DNA of 64,000 nucleotides from Streptomyces deccanensis (GTDB taxonomy: Bacteria > Actinomycetota > Actinomycetes > Streptomycetales > Streptomycetaceae): contig NZ_CP092431.1 of assembly GCF_022385335.1 (NCBI RefSeq), positions 8,866,001 to 8,930,000 of the forward strand, written 5' to 3'. Positions 27,216 through 35,974 of this stretch are shown here, piece after piece. The stretch's first letter is position 1, and each line of letters opens with the position of its first letter. Both the position numbers and the translations under genes were made by a program. The notes beneath the pieces were generated by a model that was given only the letters and a program-made list of their open reading frames with translations, searched no databases and had not been told where the DNA came from.

Positions 27216-27307
27216 GGGGCGCCAAAGCCTGTGTCGAGAGGCCGATCGTGCTCGACCCTCCTTCGTCGGGCCTCCGCGCGTTCGCCCTCTCGACACAGGC
27301 GCGCCCC
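27216..27307 (+). repeat. Large hairpin between tdh and kbl
   Basis: GGGGCGC (27216-27222) and GCCTGTGTCGAGAGG (27227-27241) pair with CCTCTCGACACAGGC (27286-27300) and GCGCCCC (27301-27307), giving about 22 bp of stem with a small bulge around a 44-base interior that has weaker complementarity of its own. It fills most of the 154-bp gap inside what should be one operon. It could attenuate or process the tdh-kbl transcript, or be a dispersed palindromic repeat. Confidence 0.75.
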
Positions 27308-27348
27308 TTCGGCTCACTCGCTCTTCATCGCACCCTAGGAGCTTCCCG

Positions 27349-28548
27349 ATGTTCGACTCCGTGCGCGACGATCTGCGCACCACCCTCGACGAGATCCGTG
27401 CCGCCGGGCTGCACAAGCCGGAGCGGGTCATCGGCAGTCCGCAGTCGGCGACCGTCGCGGTCACCGCCGGCGGCCGGCCCGGTGAGGTCCTCAACTTCTG
27501 CGCCAACAACTACCTCGGCCTCGCCGACCACCCCGAGGTGATCGCCGCCGCCCACGAGGCGCTCGACCGCTGGGGCTACGGCATGGCCTCCGTCCGCTTC
27601 ATCTGCGGTACGCAGGAGGTGCACAAGGAACTGGAGGCGCGGCTGTCGGCGTTCCTCGGCCAAGAGGACACGATCCTCTACTCCTCCTGCTTCGACGCCA
27701 ACGGCGGCGTCTTCGAGACCCTGCTCGGCCCCGAGGACGCGGTGATCTCCGACGCCCTCAACCACGCCTCGATCATCGACGGCATCCGGCTCTCCAAGGC
27801 CCGCCGCTTCCGCTACGCCAACCGCGATCTCGCCGACCTGGAACGGCAGTTGAAGGAGGCGGCCGAGGGCGGCGCTCGCCGCAAGCTGATCGTCACCGAC
27901 GGCGTCTTCTCGATGGACGGCTATGTGGCGCCCCTCCGCGAGATCTGCGACCTCGCCGACCGGCACGACGCCATGGTCATGGTCGACGACTCCCACGCCG
28001 TCGGCTTCACCGGCCCCGGCGGCCGCGGCACCCCCGAGCTGCACGGCGTCATGGACCGCGTCGACATCATCACCGGCACCCTCGGCAAGGCCCTCGGCGG
28101 CGCCTCCGGCGGCTACGTCGCCGCCCGCGCCGAGATCGTCGCCCTGCTGCGGCAGCGCTCCCGCCCGTACCTCTTCTCCAACACGCTCGCCCCGGTGATC
28201 GCGGCGGCCTCCCTGAAGGTGCTCGACCTGCTGGAGTCGGCCGACGACCTGCGCGTCCGCCTCGCCGAGAACACGGCGCTGTTCCGCCGCCGTATGACCG
28301 AGGAGGGCTTCGACATCCTTCCCGGCGATCACCCCATCGCCCCGGTCATGATCGGCGACGCGGCGAAGGCGGGCCGCCTGGCCGAGCTGCTCCTGGAGCG
28401 CGGCGTCTATGTGATCGGCTTCTCCTACCCGGTCGTCCCGCAGGGCCAGGCCCGCATCCGCGTCCAGCTCTCCGCCGCGCACTCGACGGCGGACGTGCAC
28501 CGGGCGGTGGACGCGTTCGTGGCGGCACGGGCCGAGCTGGAGGCCTGA
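27349..28548 (+). CDS. kbl: Glycine C-acetyltransferase (2-amino-3-ketobutyrate CoA ligase)
   Basis: 399-residue class II PLP enzyme of the alpha-oxoamine synthase family. Visible are [15 protein letters not shown] near the N-terminus, the cofactor motif [12 protein letters not shown], and the PLP lysine in [12 protein letters not shown] 27349 follows TAGGAGC. It converts 2-amino-3-oxobutyrate and CoA to glycine and acetyl-CoA, completing threonine degradation started by Tdh. Its partner tdh lies 154 bp upstream on the same strand. Confidence 0.96.
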   Translation: MFDSVRDDLRTTLDEIRAAGLHKPERVIGSPQSATVAVTAGGRPGEVLNFCANNYLGLADHPEVIAAAHEALDRWGYGMASVRFICGTQEVHKELEARLSAFLGQEDTILYSSCFDANGGVFETLLGPEDAVISDALNHASIIDGIRLSKARRFRYANRDLADLERQLKEAAEGGARRKLIVTDGVFSMDGYVAPLREICDLADRHDAMVMVDDSHAVGFTGPGGRGTPELHGVMDRVDIITGTLGKALGGASGGYVAARAEIVALLRQRSRPYLFSNTLAPVIAAASLKVLDLLESADDLRVRLAENTALFRRRMTEEGFDILPGDHPIAPVMIGDAAKAGRLAELLLERGVYVIGFSYPVVPQGQARIRVQLSAAHSTADVHRAVDAFVAARAELEA

Positions 28549-28619
28549 GCCGGAGCCCGGGGCGGTCCTCCGGGCGGACCGGTTCAGGGGGAAAGCGGGC
28601 ATTTGAGAGAATCGATCCC

Positions 28620-29519
28620 ATGATCGAAGCGCGGCGGCTCCACATCCTTCGTGCGGTGGCCGACCACCGCACGGTGACGGCGGCTGCCGCCGCGCTGTAC
28701 CTCACCCCCTCCGCCGTCTCCCAGCAGCTCACCGCGCTGGAACAGGAGACGGGTCACCGTCTGGTCGAGCGGGGCGCGAAGGGCGTACGGCTGACCCCGG
28801 CCGGCGAGATCCTGCTCGGCCACACCAACGCGGTCCTCGCCCAGCTGGAACAGGCGGCGGCGGAACTGGCCGCGTACAGCTCGGGCGAGGCCGGCACCGT
28901 CACGGTCGCCTCCTTCGCCACCGGGATCGCCCAGGTCGTGGCACCCGCGCTGGCCCGCCTCGCCGAGTCCGCGCCCGGCATCCGCCTCCGCGTCCAGGAC
29001 GCCGAGGGCGACGCGAGTCTGCCGATGGTCCTGGACCGGCAGGTCGACATCGCCGTGGCTGTCGAGTACCGGGGCGCGCCGGCCGCCGACGACCCCCGGC
29101 TCACCCATGTCGCGCTGTACGCCGAGCCGTTCGACGCGGTCGTGCCCGTCAGCCACCGCCTCGCCGACGCGGCCGAGGTGCCGCTCGCCGAACTGGCCAA
29201 GGACCCCTGGATCGGCCCCTATCCCGGCAACCCCTGCCATGACGTCGTCGTCCTGGCCTGCGAGAACGCCGGCTTCCAGCCGCGTCTCGAACACTCCTCC
29301 GACGACTTCCGCGCCGTGGTCGCCCTGGCCGCCGCCGACGCGGGAGTCGCCCTCGTACCCCGCTCGGCGCTGCGCGGCACGGACCTCACGGGCGTGGTCG
29401 TACGCCCCGTCGACGGTGTGGCCCCCACGCGCCGCGTCTTCGCCGCCGTACGCCGTGGCGCGGAGGGGCACCCGCTGATCCGACAGGTGCTGGAGGCGCT
29501 GGGGGAGGCGGCGGGGTGA
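28620..29519 (+). CDS. LysR-family transcriptional regulator
   Basis: 299 residues, standard LysR length. The winged helix-turn-helix is at about 1-60 (RLHILRAVADHRTVTAAAAA, then LTPSAVSQQLTALEQETGHR). A periplasmic-binding-like effector domain follows from about 90. It is downstream of kbl on the same strand with a 71-bp gap. LysR genes usually regulate adjacent or divergent genes, so tdh-kbl or the following YjbR gene are candidates, but no divergent partner marks the target. Confidence 0.92.
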   Translation: MIEARRLHILRAVADHRTVTAAAAALYLTPSAVSQQLTALEQETGHRLVERGAKGVRLTPAGEILLGHTNAVLAQLEQAAAELAAYSSGEAGTVTVASFATGIAQVVAPALARLAESAPGIRLRVQDAEGDASLPMVLDRQVDIAVAVEYRGAPAADDPRLTHVALYAEPFDAVVPVSHRLADAAEVPLAELAKDPWIGPYPGNPCHDVVVLACENAGFQPRLEHSSDDFRAVVALAAADAGVALVPRSALRGTDLTGVVVRPVDGVAPTRRVFAAVRRGAEGHPLIRQVLEALGEAAG

Positions 29520-29554
29520 GGTGCTTGTCAGTGGTCGGCGCTACCGTGCGTTGC

Positions 29555-29914
29555 ATGCCCGACGCAGAAGACGTACGACGTGTCGCCCTTTCCCTGCCCG
29601 ACAGTACGGAGAAGGTCGCCTGGAGCATGCCCACCTTCCGGGTGGCGGGGAAGATGTTCGCGACCCTGCCGGAGGACGAGACGTCCATGGCCGTGCGCTG
29701 TCCCAAGGTGGAGCGCGACGAACTGGTCCTCGCCGAGCCCGGCAAGTTCTGGATCGCCGACCACGAGGCGGGGTTCGCCTGGGTGCGGGTGCGGCTGTCC
29801 GCCCTGGAGGACGAGGCCGAGCTGCGCGACGTCCTCGCCGACTCCTGGCGCCAGGCGGCACCGACGAAACTCCTCGACGCCTACCCCGAGTTGGGGCTGC
29901 CGGCCGCCGACTGA
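29555..29914 (+). CDS. MmcQ/YjbR family protein
   Basis: 119 residues from ATG 29555 (MPDAEDVRRVALSLPDSTEK); the frame is open further upstream to 29516 but overlaps LysR. The family hallmarks are the N-terminal ALSLPDSTEK and W-x(3)-TFRVAGKMFA, and the C-terminal SWRQAAPTKLLDAYP. These are small CyaY-like-fold proteins thought to bind DNA; the role is unknown. Convergent with the transketolase gene. Confidence 0.9.
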   Translation: MPDAEDVRRVALSLPDSTEKVAWSMPTFRVAGKMFATLPEDETSMAVRCPKVERDELVLAEPGKFWIADHEAGFAWVRVRLSALEDEAELRDVLADSWRQAAPTKLLDAYPELGLPAAD

Positions 29915-29937
29915 GTCGCCCCGGCCCGTGCGTACCG

Positions 29938-30843
29938 CTACCGCAGGAACCCCGTGATCCGTTCGCGCAGCGAGGCCGCGTCCAACCCGTGCGCGGCCAC
30001 GTGCTCCCCGAGCTGCCCGTAGCGCCGCAGTTCGCGTCGGCCCACCCCCAGCCCGAGCACGCGGTGCGGGACGTGCGCGAGCGCGTCGTTGGCGGCAGCC
30101 GTCGACGTGCCCGCCAGGTAGGGCTCGACGAGGACCACGTCCGCGCCGGCCGCGTCGGTGGCCCCGCGCAACGCGGCCGAGTCGAACGGGCGCACGGTCG
30201 ATGCGTACAGCACGGTCACATCGAGCCCCTCCGTGGCCGCGAGGACGGCGTCGAGCAGGGGCCCGACGGCGACGACGACCCCGCGGCGCCCCTCCCGCAC
30301 GGTGAGGAACCGCTCTCCGTCCACCGGGAGCGCCTGCTCGTTGGAGTGCGCGGACAGCCGTACGTACACCTTGTCGTCCTTGCCCTCGCCCGCGCCGACC
30401 GCGTGCCGGAGCAGCGTCTCGGCCTCGTCGGGATGTCCCGGCACGTGCACGGTCCACCCGTCGAGCGTGTCCAGGACGGCCACGTCGCCGGGTGCCATGT
30501 GGGTGAAGCCGCCGGCGGGCCAGTCGTAGGACGCGGCGGCGCTGACCAGCACGGCGCCCACGTCCTGATGCCCCAGATCCAGCTTCACCTGCTCGAAGGG
30601 CCGTTCGACGAGGAAGCTCGCGAAGGTGTGCAGCACGGGCCGCATCCCGGCCAGCGCCAGGCCCGCACCCGCGCCGATCAGCAGTTGCTCCCGGATGCCG
30701 ACGTTGATCACCCGGTCCGGATGGCGGCGCGTCGCTTCCACGAAGCCGTCCCGGCCGATCTCGGCGAGGACCACCGCGACGCGGGGATCCTCGTCGAGCA
30801 TGCCGGTGACGACGGGCGCGAAACGGTCACGCATGGTGTCCAT
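29938..30843 (-). CDS. Transketolase, C-terminal subunit
   Basis: 301 residues from ATG 30843 (MDTMRDRFAPVV, with GGAAGGA upstream on this strand). It carries the pyrimidine-binding domain with the catalytic Glu in INVGIREQLL, then the transketolase C domain (VLYASTVRPFD, VVLVEPYLAG). It represents only the second half of a full transketolase, and the first half is the next gene upstream. Split transketolases of this type are often linked to secondary or amino-sugar metabolism rather than the pentose phosphate pathway; the substrate is not evident here. Confidence 0.92.
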   Translation of the reverse strand: MDTMRDRFAPVVTGMLDEDPRVAVVLAEIGRDGFVEATRRHPDRVINVGIREQLLIGAGAGLALAGMRPVLHTFASFLVERPFEQVKLDLGHQDVGAVLVSAAASYDWPAGGFTHMAPGDVAVLDTLDGWTVHVPGHPDEAETLLRHAVGAGEGKDDKVYVRLSAHSNEQALPVDGERFLTVREGRRGVVVAVGPLLDAVLAATEGLDVTVLYASTVRPFDSAALRGATDAAGADVVLVEPYLAGTSTAAANDALAHVPHRVLGLGVGRRELRRYGQLGEHVAAHGLDAASLRERITGFLR

Positions 30844-30890
30844 GAAGTCTTCGTCCTTCCAGGGTGGTTGCGTGGCTTCTGGGGGCGGGT

Positions 30891-31583
30891 TCAGGCGTTC
30901 TTCGGCTCGACCCGGGCCACCACGACCCGGGGCCGTCCCGGGTGCGGCGTGGTGAAGGCGGCGTGCAGCGCGTCGTGGTCGCGCCCGTCCACGGTCTCGG
31001 CGGACCAGCCCGCCACCTCGAACCGCGCGGCGATCCCGCCCGGCCGCGCATGGCTGGCGGAGGAGTTGTCGATCACGACGGTGTGCAGCCGGTCGAGCCC
31101 GGCGGGACCGGCGTACGCGATCGCCTCGTGGTTGCTGCCCTCGTCCAGCTCCGCGTCCCCGACCAGCACCCACACCGCCGGGTCGAGCCGTCCCTGGGCC
31201 CGCAGCCCGAGGGCCGTCCCGACCGCGATCGGCAGGCCGTGCCCGAGCGAGCCGCTGCCGATCTCCGCGCCCGGCACCAGCACCCGGTCCGGGTGGTGGC
31301 CGAGCGGTGAGTCGTACGAACCGAAGCCGGGCAGCCACTCGACCGGCAGGAAGCCCTTCGCGGCGAGGACCGCGTAGTACGCCATCGGCCCGTGGCCCTT
31401 CGACAGCAGGAACCGGTCCCGCTCGGGGTCCTCCATCCGCTCCGGCCCCACCCGCAGCACCCGGTCGTAGAGCACCCACAGCACGTCCAGCGTCGAGGTG
31501 GCCGCCGGTCCGTGCTTCTCCGCGCCCGTCATCAGCCCCATCAGCTCGGGCAGCTCCGTGAACCCGTACGTCGTCGTTGTCAT
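30891..31583 (-). CDS. Transketolase, N-terminal (ThDP-binding) subunit
   Basis: 230 residues holding the thiamine-diphosphate domain: SKGHGPMAYYAVLAAKGFLP and GSLGHGLPIAVG bind the cofactor, and GDAELDEGSNHEA is the GDG-type Mg/ThDP motif, with A in place of the second G. It ends 47 bp before the C-terminal subunit and is the first gene of the pair. At 230 residues it is shorter than the usual 270-280 of TktA-type subunits, mainly at the N-terminus. Its upstream gap faces tRNA-Pro divergently. Confidence 0.92.
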   Translation of the reverse strand: MTTTTYGFTELPELMGLMTGAEKHGPAATSTLDVLWVLYDRVLRVGPERMEDPERDRFLLSKGHGPMAYYAVLAAKGFLPVEWLPGFGSYDSPLGHHPDRVLVPGAEIGSGSLGHGLPIAVGTALGLRAQGRLDPAVWVLVGDAELDEGSNHEAIAYAGPAGLDRLHTVVIDNSSASHARPGGIAARFEVAGWSAETVDGRDHDALHAAFTTPHPGRPRVVVARVEPKNA

Positions 31584-31778
31584 GCGGAAGAGCCTGCAAC
31601 CTCAACCAAACTTCAGGTCAAGCGGCGGCGTCGGAGGCCCCTTCGGTCGCCCCGCCTCGCCCCTGGCGGCGCCCCTTTTCATCCCTCGCGCCGATAAACG
31701 CGTGCGCGACCACGGGCCCGAGTGCGGTATTGTTTCGGTGCACGTTCAGCCAGGGGAAACCCCAGGTCAGACGGGCAT

Positions 31779-31852
<74 letters not shown>

Positions 31853-31873
31853 CTGGAGACAGTCGCAGATCAG

Positions 31874-31903
31874 GGCCGGTTTCGGGGGCATCCGAAACCG
31901 GCC
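31874..31903 (+). terminator. Terminator after tRNA-Pro
   Basis: GGCCGGTTTCGG and CCGAAACCGGCC form a 12-bp perfect stem with loop GGGCAT, 21 bases after the tRNA and followed by TTCGGTCATTC. Confidence 0.85.
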
Positions 31904-31977
31904 TTCGGTCATTCTCGAGCACGGCGTCACCATCGAGACGCGTACACACCGATCACGCCGGCGTCGGCCTCGGTCCG

Positions 31978-33036
31978 TCAGAGTTCGATCAAGACCTTGC
32001 CCCGGGTCCCCTCCCGGTCCAAATAAAGGGTCCGGTACGCGTGCGGGATGGCGTCGAAGCCGTGGTGGACGGTCTGGTGGTAGCGGATCGCGCCGCCGCG
32101 GACCAGGTCGCCCAGGTCCCCGTGCATGGCCGCCAACAGCGGTTCCGTGAACCACTCCTGGGCGAAGATCCCCCGGATCGTGGTGCGCGGGAACATGATG
32201 TACGGCAGCAGCCGCGGTCCGGTCAGTTCGCCGTTCACCGTGGTGGCCCACTGCCAGCAGACGGCCACCCGGCTGTCCACGTTGAGCATGGTGAACACGG
32301 CGTCGGTGATCGTCCCGCCGAGGTTGTCGAAGTAACGGTCCACCCCGTCGGGGGCGGCGAGCAGCAGCGCCTGGCGCACCTTCTCCGCGTCGTCGGCCCG
32401 GTCGTAGAGCACCACCTCGTCGAAACCGAGTTCGCGCAGGTACGCGGCCTTGCCCGGGGAGGAGGTCGTGCCCACCACCCGCCCGGCGCCCGCCCGTCGT
32501 GCCAACTGGCCCACCAGGGAACCGACCGAACCGGACGCCCCGCTGATCACCACGGTGTCGCCGGGGCGCACGGCCAGGAACCTGGTGAACGTGCCCCAGG
32601 CGGTCATCCCGGGCGCGCCCATGACGCTGAGCGCCGTGGACAGGGGCAGCACTTCGTCGTACGCGTCCGGGTCGAGCCGGCGATAGGCCGGGAGGACCAT
32701 CGGGAAGACACCTGTGCGCCACACCTCCTCGGCGCCGTCGTGGACGACGTGGCTGCGCCAGCCGCCGAAGCCCTGCACGAGGTCGCCGACCCGGAACCGG
32801 GCCTCCGGGCCCGCCTCCAGCACCTCCATGATCGAGTCCCCGCCCATGTGGTGGCCGAGCGGCGTCTCCAGCGCGAGCCCGTTCTGGTACGGGTCGACCG
32901 AGACGTACCGGGTGCGCAGCAGCATCTCGTCGGGGCGAAGGGCGATCTCGACCTCCTCGACCACCTTCTCGTAGATCCGGTCGACGTCGGGCACCCCGCC
33001 CAGGTGCTCACGGACGACCCACTTCTCGATCCTCAT
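31978..33036 (-). CDS. Zinc-independent MDR reductase of the PTM cluster (IkaC-like)
   Basis: 352-residue NADPH-dependent MDR oxidoreductase of the leukotriene B4 dehydrogenase/curcumin reductase type. It has no catalytic zinc residues; RYVSVDPYQNG lies near the N-terminus and the NADPH fold is VISGASGSVGSLVGQLA. ATG 33036 follows GGAGCCCGCAC and overlaps the stop of the FAD gene (ATGA). In ikarugamycin-type PTM pathways an MDR reductase closes the last, inner carbocycle by reductive cyclisation. I infer the same role from family, size and cluster context. It is the last gene of the cluster. Confidence 0.87.
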   Translation of the reverse strand: MRIEKWVVREHLGGVPDVDRIYEKVVEEVEIALRPDEMLLRTRYVSVDPYQNGLALETPLGHHMGGDSIMEVLEAGPEARFRVGDLVQGFGGWRSHVVHDGAEEVWRTGVFPMVLPAYRRLDPDAYDEVLPLSTALSVMGAPGMTAWGTFTRFLAVRPGDTVVISGASGSVGSLVGQLARRAGAGRVVGTTSSPGKAAYLRELGFDEVVLYDRADDAEKVRQALLLAAPDGVDRYFDNLGGTITDAVFTMLNVDSRVAVCWQWATTVNGELTGPRLLPYIMFPRTTIRGIFAQEWFTEPLLAAMHGDLGDLVRGGAIRYHQTVHHGFDAIPHAYRTLYLDREGTRGKVLIEL

Positions 33037-34721
33037 GTGCGGGCTCCTGTCTCGACGGCCTCCGCGTCTCCCACGGGAATGACCAGATGGGTGGGTGGTG
33101 GCGCGCTCCGGTCGATCTCGGCCGTGAAGGCCAGGCCGTCGTCCCGGCAGACGAACTGCATGACGTGCCGCCCGGCCGCCGCCGCGCGGATCAGGCCGCC
33201 GATCGTCGCCCAGACCCCGGAGAGGTAGAAGTTCGACAGCCCCGGCAGCACCGGGCCGCTCCGCCTGATCTCGTCCTCCAGGGTCTCCGCGCCCTCCACG
33301 AACGGGTTCCAGCCGGGGAAGGTGCCGTCGTAGACGCCGGTGTAGCGGACCTGGGTGAGCGGGGTCGAGACGTCGGCGACGGCCACCGCGTCCGCGAAGC
33401 CGGGGAACCGCTCGTCGAGGAAGGAGACGATGCCGGCCCGGACCCGGCGTTTGGCGGTCAGATACTCCTTGCCGTGCCTGACCGGCAGCGTGTGCAGCTC
33501 CTGCCCGCGCCGCACCCGGGGGGACTGCTCCGGGCCCCGGTGCAGCGCACGCCAGGGGGCGATGTCCGAGAAGTACGTAGCGAACACCACGGTGGACCCG
33601 CGCGGGGCCAGCTCCGGATAGTGCCGGGTGCGGAACTGCACGTTCATGGAGGGGCAGCGGATCCCGGTCAGCCCGCTCGCCTGACGCTCCGTCAGCAGGT
33701 AGGTGGTGCAGGGGTCGCCGTCCGGGAACGGCCTGCGCAACCCCAGGAAGAGGGAGACGTATCCGGGGGAGAGCTGGCCGGGCTGGTCGATGAGCGAGGT
33801 GTAGAGCCTGCGGTAGGTGTCGTTCAGGTACTGGCCCTTGAGCAGCTTCATCACCGTGGTGTGACCGTCGGCCGCCGAGACCACGATGTCCGCGCGATGC
33901 TCCCGCCCGTCGCTGAGTCGCACGCCCACCGCGCGGTCCCGCTCCACCAGGATCTCCTCGACCTTGGCGTTGTAGGTGATCTCGCCGCCGAGCCCCCGGT
34001 AGCGCTCCTCGACCGACCGGGCGAGCCCCAGCGAGCCTCCCTCGGGCACCCCGGCCGCCCGGTTGGCGTGCGAGGCCAGCTGGAAGTAGAACGGCAGCAC
34101 CGGGAAGGCCGGATGCCTCTCGTAGAGGATGAAGTCGAACGCCTCGCGCAGCAGCGGATCGTGGAACCGCTGCGCGTAGTCGGTCATCAGTACGGTGATC
34201 GACCTGCGGATGGTGGCGAAGTACGGGGCGAACGAGGCCATCATCCGCCATCGCTCCCTGCGGCTCATCAGTCCCACGGGCTTGAGGAACGGGTAGACCG
34301 CGAGCGCCTTGCGGAAGGTCCGGACGCCGGCGCAGAACTCACGGATCGGCGCGCTGTCCCTCGGCGAGAGGGCGAGGAGATGGGCCTCCAGCCGGTCGGG
34401 GTCGGAGTAGAACCGCACCGCCCGGCCGTCCCGGCCCCGGACGATGTTGAACACGTCGAAGTGCCGCATCTCCTTGCCCTGGAGCGCCCCCAGTTCGAGC
34501 CAGATCTGGTACATCTCGTTGCCCGGTCCGTTGCCGAGCAGCCAGCTGACGCACCAGTCGAAGGTGAAGTCGCCACGCTCCCAGCCGGTGCACGAGCCGC
34601 CGGGGATCTCGTGCATCTCGAAGATCCGGGTCCGGTAGCCGTTCATCCGGGCGTAGCACCCGGTGGACAGACCGCCGAGACCTCCGCCGATGATGATCAT
34701 GGTTTCGCGTCGGCGTGCCAA
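33033..34721 (-). CDS. Phytoene-dehydrogenase-like FAD oxidoreductase of the PTM cluster (IkaB-like)
   Basis: 562 residues if started at TTG 34721, which has GGGAAGGGAG six bases upstream; ATG 34700 is the in-frame alternative and would begin at the Rossmann strand itself. The FAD motif is IIIGGGLGGLSTGCYARMNG. Carotenoid-desaturase-like features follow (EMHEIPGGSCTGWERGDFTF, FVEGAETLEDEI, SGVWATIGGLIRAAAAGRHV). In PTM clusters enzymes of this kind form the outer rings of the carbocycle from the polyene tetramate. Only one copy is present; 5-5-6 PTM clusters usually have two. Overlaps the reductase gene by ATGA. Confidence 0.88.
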   Translation of the reverse strand: MARRRETMIIIGGGLGGLSTGCYARMNGYRTRIFEMHEIPGGSCTGWERGDFTFDWCVSWLLGNGPGNEMYQIWLELGALQGKEMRHFDVFNIVRGRDGRAVRFYSDPDRLEAHLLALSPRDSAPIREFCAGVRTFRKALAVYPFLKPVGLMSRRERWRMMASFAPYFATIRRSITVLMTDYAQRFHDPLLREAFDFILYERHPAFPVLPFYFQLASHANRAAGVPEGGSLGLARSVEERYRGLGGEITYNAKVEEILVERDRAVGVRLSDGREHRADIVVSAADGHTTVMKLLKGQYLNDTYRRLYTSLIDQPGQLSPGYVSLFLGLRRPFPDGDPCTTYLLTERQASGLTGIRCPSMNVQFRTRHYPELAPRGSTVVFATYFSDIAPWRALHRGPEQSPRVRRGQELHTLPVRHGKEYLTAKRRVRAGIVSFLDERFPGFADAVAVADVSTPLTQVRYTGVYDGTFPGWNPFVEGAETLEDEIRRSGPVLPGLSNFYLSGVWATIGGLIRAAAAGRHVMQFVCRDDGLAFTAEIDRSAPPPTHLVIPVGDAEAVETGART

Positions 34722-34786
34722 GTGCCTCTCCCTTCCCGTCTCTCGTGGTCCTGGCCGGTCGTACGGGTGGTGGTCCGGGCGCCCGC

Positions 34787-35974
34787 TCACCAGGCGACCG
34801 GAAGTGACTGGAGGCCGTTCACCATCGCGTCCTGCTTCCAGCGCAGGGCGTGCTCGGGGACGGCCGGCCGCAGGCCGGGGAGCCGGGCCAGGACCCGTTC
34901 GATCGCCACCTGGAGCTCCAGCCGGGCCAGGTGCGCGCCGACGCAGTAGTGCACGCCGTGGCCGAAGCCGATGTGCGGATTGGCCGGGCGGTCCAGGACG
35001 AGGCGCTCCGGCTCCGGGAAGACCTCCGGATCGCGGTTGGCGGCCGCCGTGGCGATCATCACCGCCTCGCCGGCGCGCACGGTGACCCCGCCCAGCTCGA
35101 CGTCGGCGGTCGCGTACCGGGGCAGGCTGAAGCCGGTGAGCAGCGGCACGTACCGCATCAGCTCCTCGACCGCCCTGGGGATCAGCTCCGGCCGCTCCCG
35201 CAATCGGACCAACTCCGCCGGATTGAAAAGGAGTTGGTGGAAGAAGTTGCCGATCTGGTTGGTCGTGGAGACGAAACCGGCGATCAGTAGGTCGCAGGCG
35301 ATCGAGAGCAACTCCTCCTCGGCGATCAGCTTCTGCTCCCGGCAGGCCCGCACCAGCGTGGTCAGCAGGTCGTCGCCGGGCTCACGGCTCCGCAGCTCCA
35401 GCACATCCGTCATGTAGTCCATGAACGCCCGGCCCTCGGTGGCGAGCACCTCGCCGGGTGTGACGGCGGAGAGCACCGTCTCGGCCCAGGCCCAGAGCAT
35501 CCGGTGGTCCTCGGCGGGCAGGCCGAGCACCTCGCAGATGATGGTGGTCGGCATCGGGATCGCGAAGTCCTCGACCAGATCGGCCGGTTGGCCCGCCGCG
35601 ACGATCCCGTCGAGCAGTTCGTCGGCCAGCTCGACGGCCCGGGCCCGCAGCCGCTCGACCCGGCGTACACCGAACTCCCGGGCCACCAGCGACCGGAGCC
35701 GGGTGTGCTCGGGCGGCTCGGTGGAGAACAGACCGGCGCCGGTCCGGGCCACCGGACGCATCCGGGGCTGGTCCCGGCCCATCGCCGCGGCCAGGCTGAA
35801 CCGGGGGTCGGCCAGTACCGCCCGTACGTCCTCGTACCGGGTGACCAGCCAGGCGCCGTCGCCGTACGGCATCCTGATCCGGGCCAGCGGCTGGGCGCGC
35901 AACTCGGCGTAGGCGGGGTGAAGTTCGAGGCCACGGGGTTCGAAGGGGTAGGGCAGGGCGGTCTCAGGGCGCAT
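34787..35974 (-). CDS. Cytochrome P450 of the PTM cluster
   Basis: 395 residues from ATG 35974. The heme loop is FGHGVHYCVGAHLA with cysteine C344; the ExxR of helix K is in EELMRYVP. The I-helix reads AGFVSTTN around residues 233-240: the usual acid (D/E) is V235 and the following Thr is S236, an altered proton-relay pair. The start overlaps the PKS-NRPS stop by 11 bp, so the two are coupled. In other PTM clusters P450s (IkaD, CftA, FtdF) oxidise the finished macrolactam. Here it sits between synthase and cyclase genes. Confidence 0.9.
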   Translation of the reverse strand: MRPETALPYPFEPRGLELHPAYAELRAQPLARIRMPYGDGAWLVTRYEDVRAVLADPRFSLAAAMGRDQPRMRPVARTGAGLFSTEPPEHTRLRSLVAREFGVRRVERLRARAVELADELLDGIVAAGQPADLVEDFAIPMPTTIICEVLGLPAEDHRMLWAWAETVLSAVTPGEVLATEGRAFMDYMTDVLELRSREPGDDLLTTLVRACREQKLIAEEELLSIACDLLIAGFVSTTNQIGNFFHQLLFNPAELVRLRERPELIPRAVEELMRYVPLLTGFSLPRYATADVELGGVTVRAGEAVMIATAAANRDPEVFPEPERLVLDRPANPHIGFGHGVHYCVGAHLARLELQVAIERVLARLPGLRPAVPEHALRWKQDAMVNGLQSLPVAW

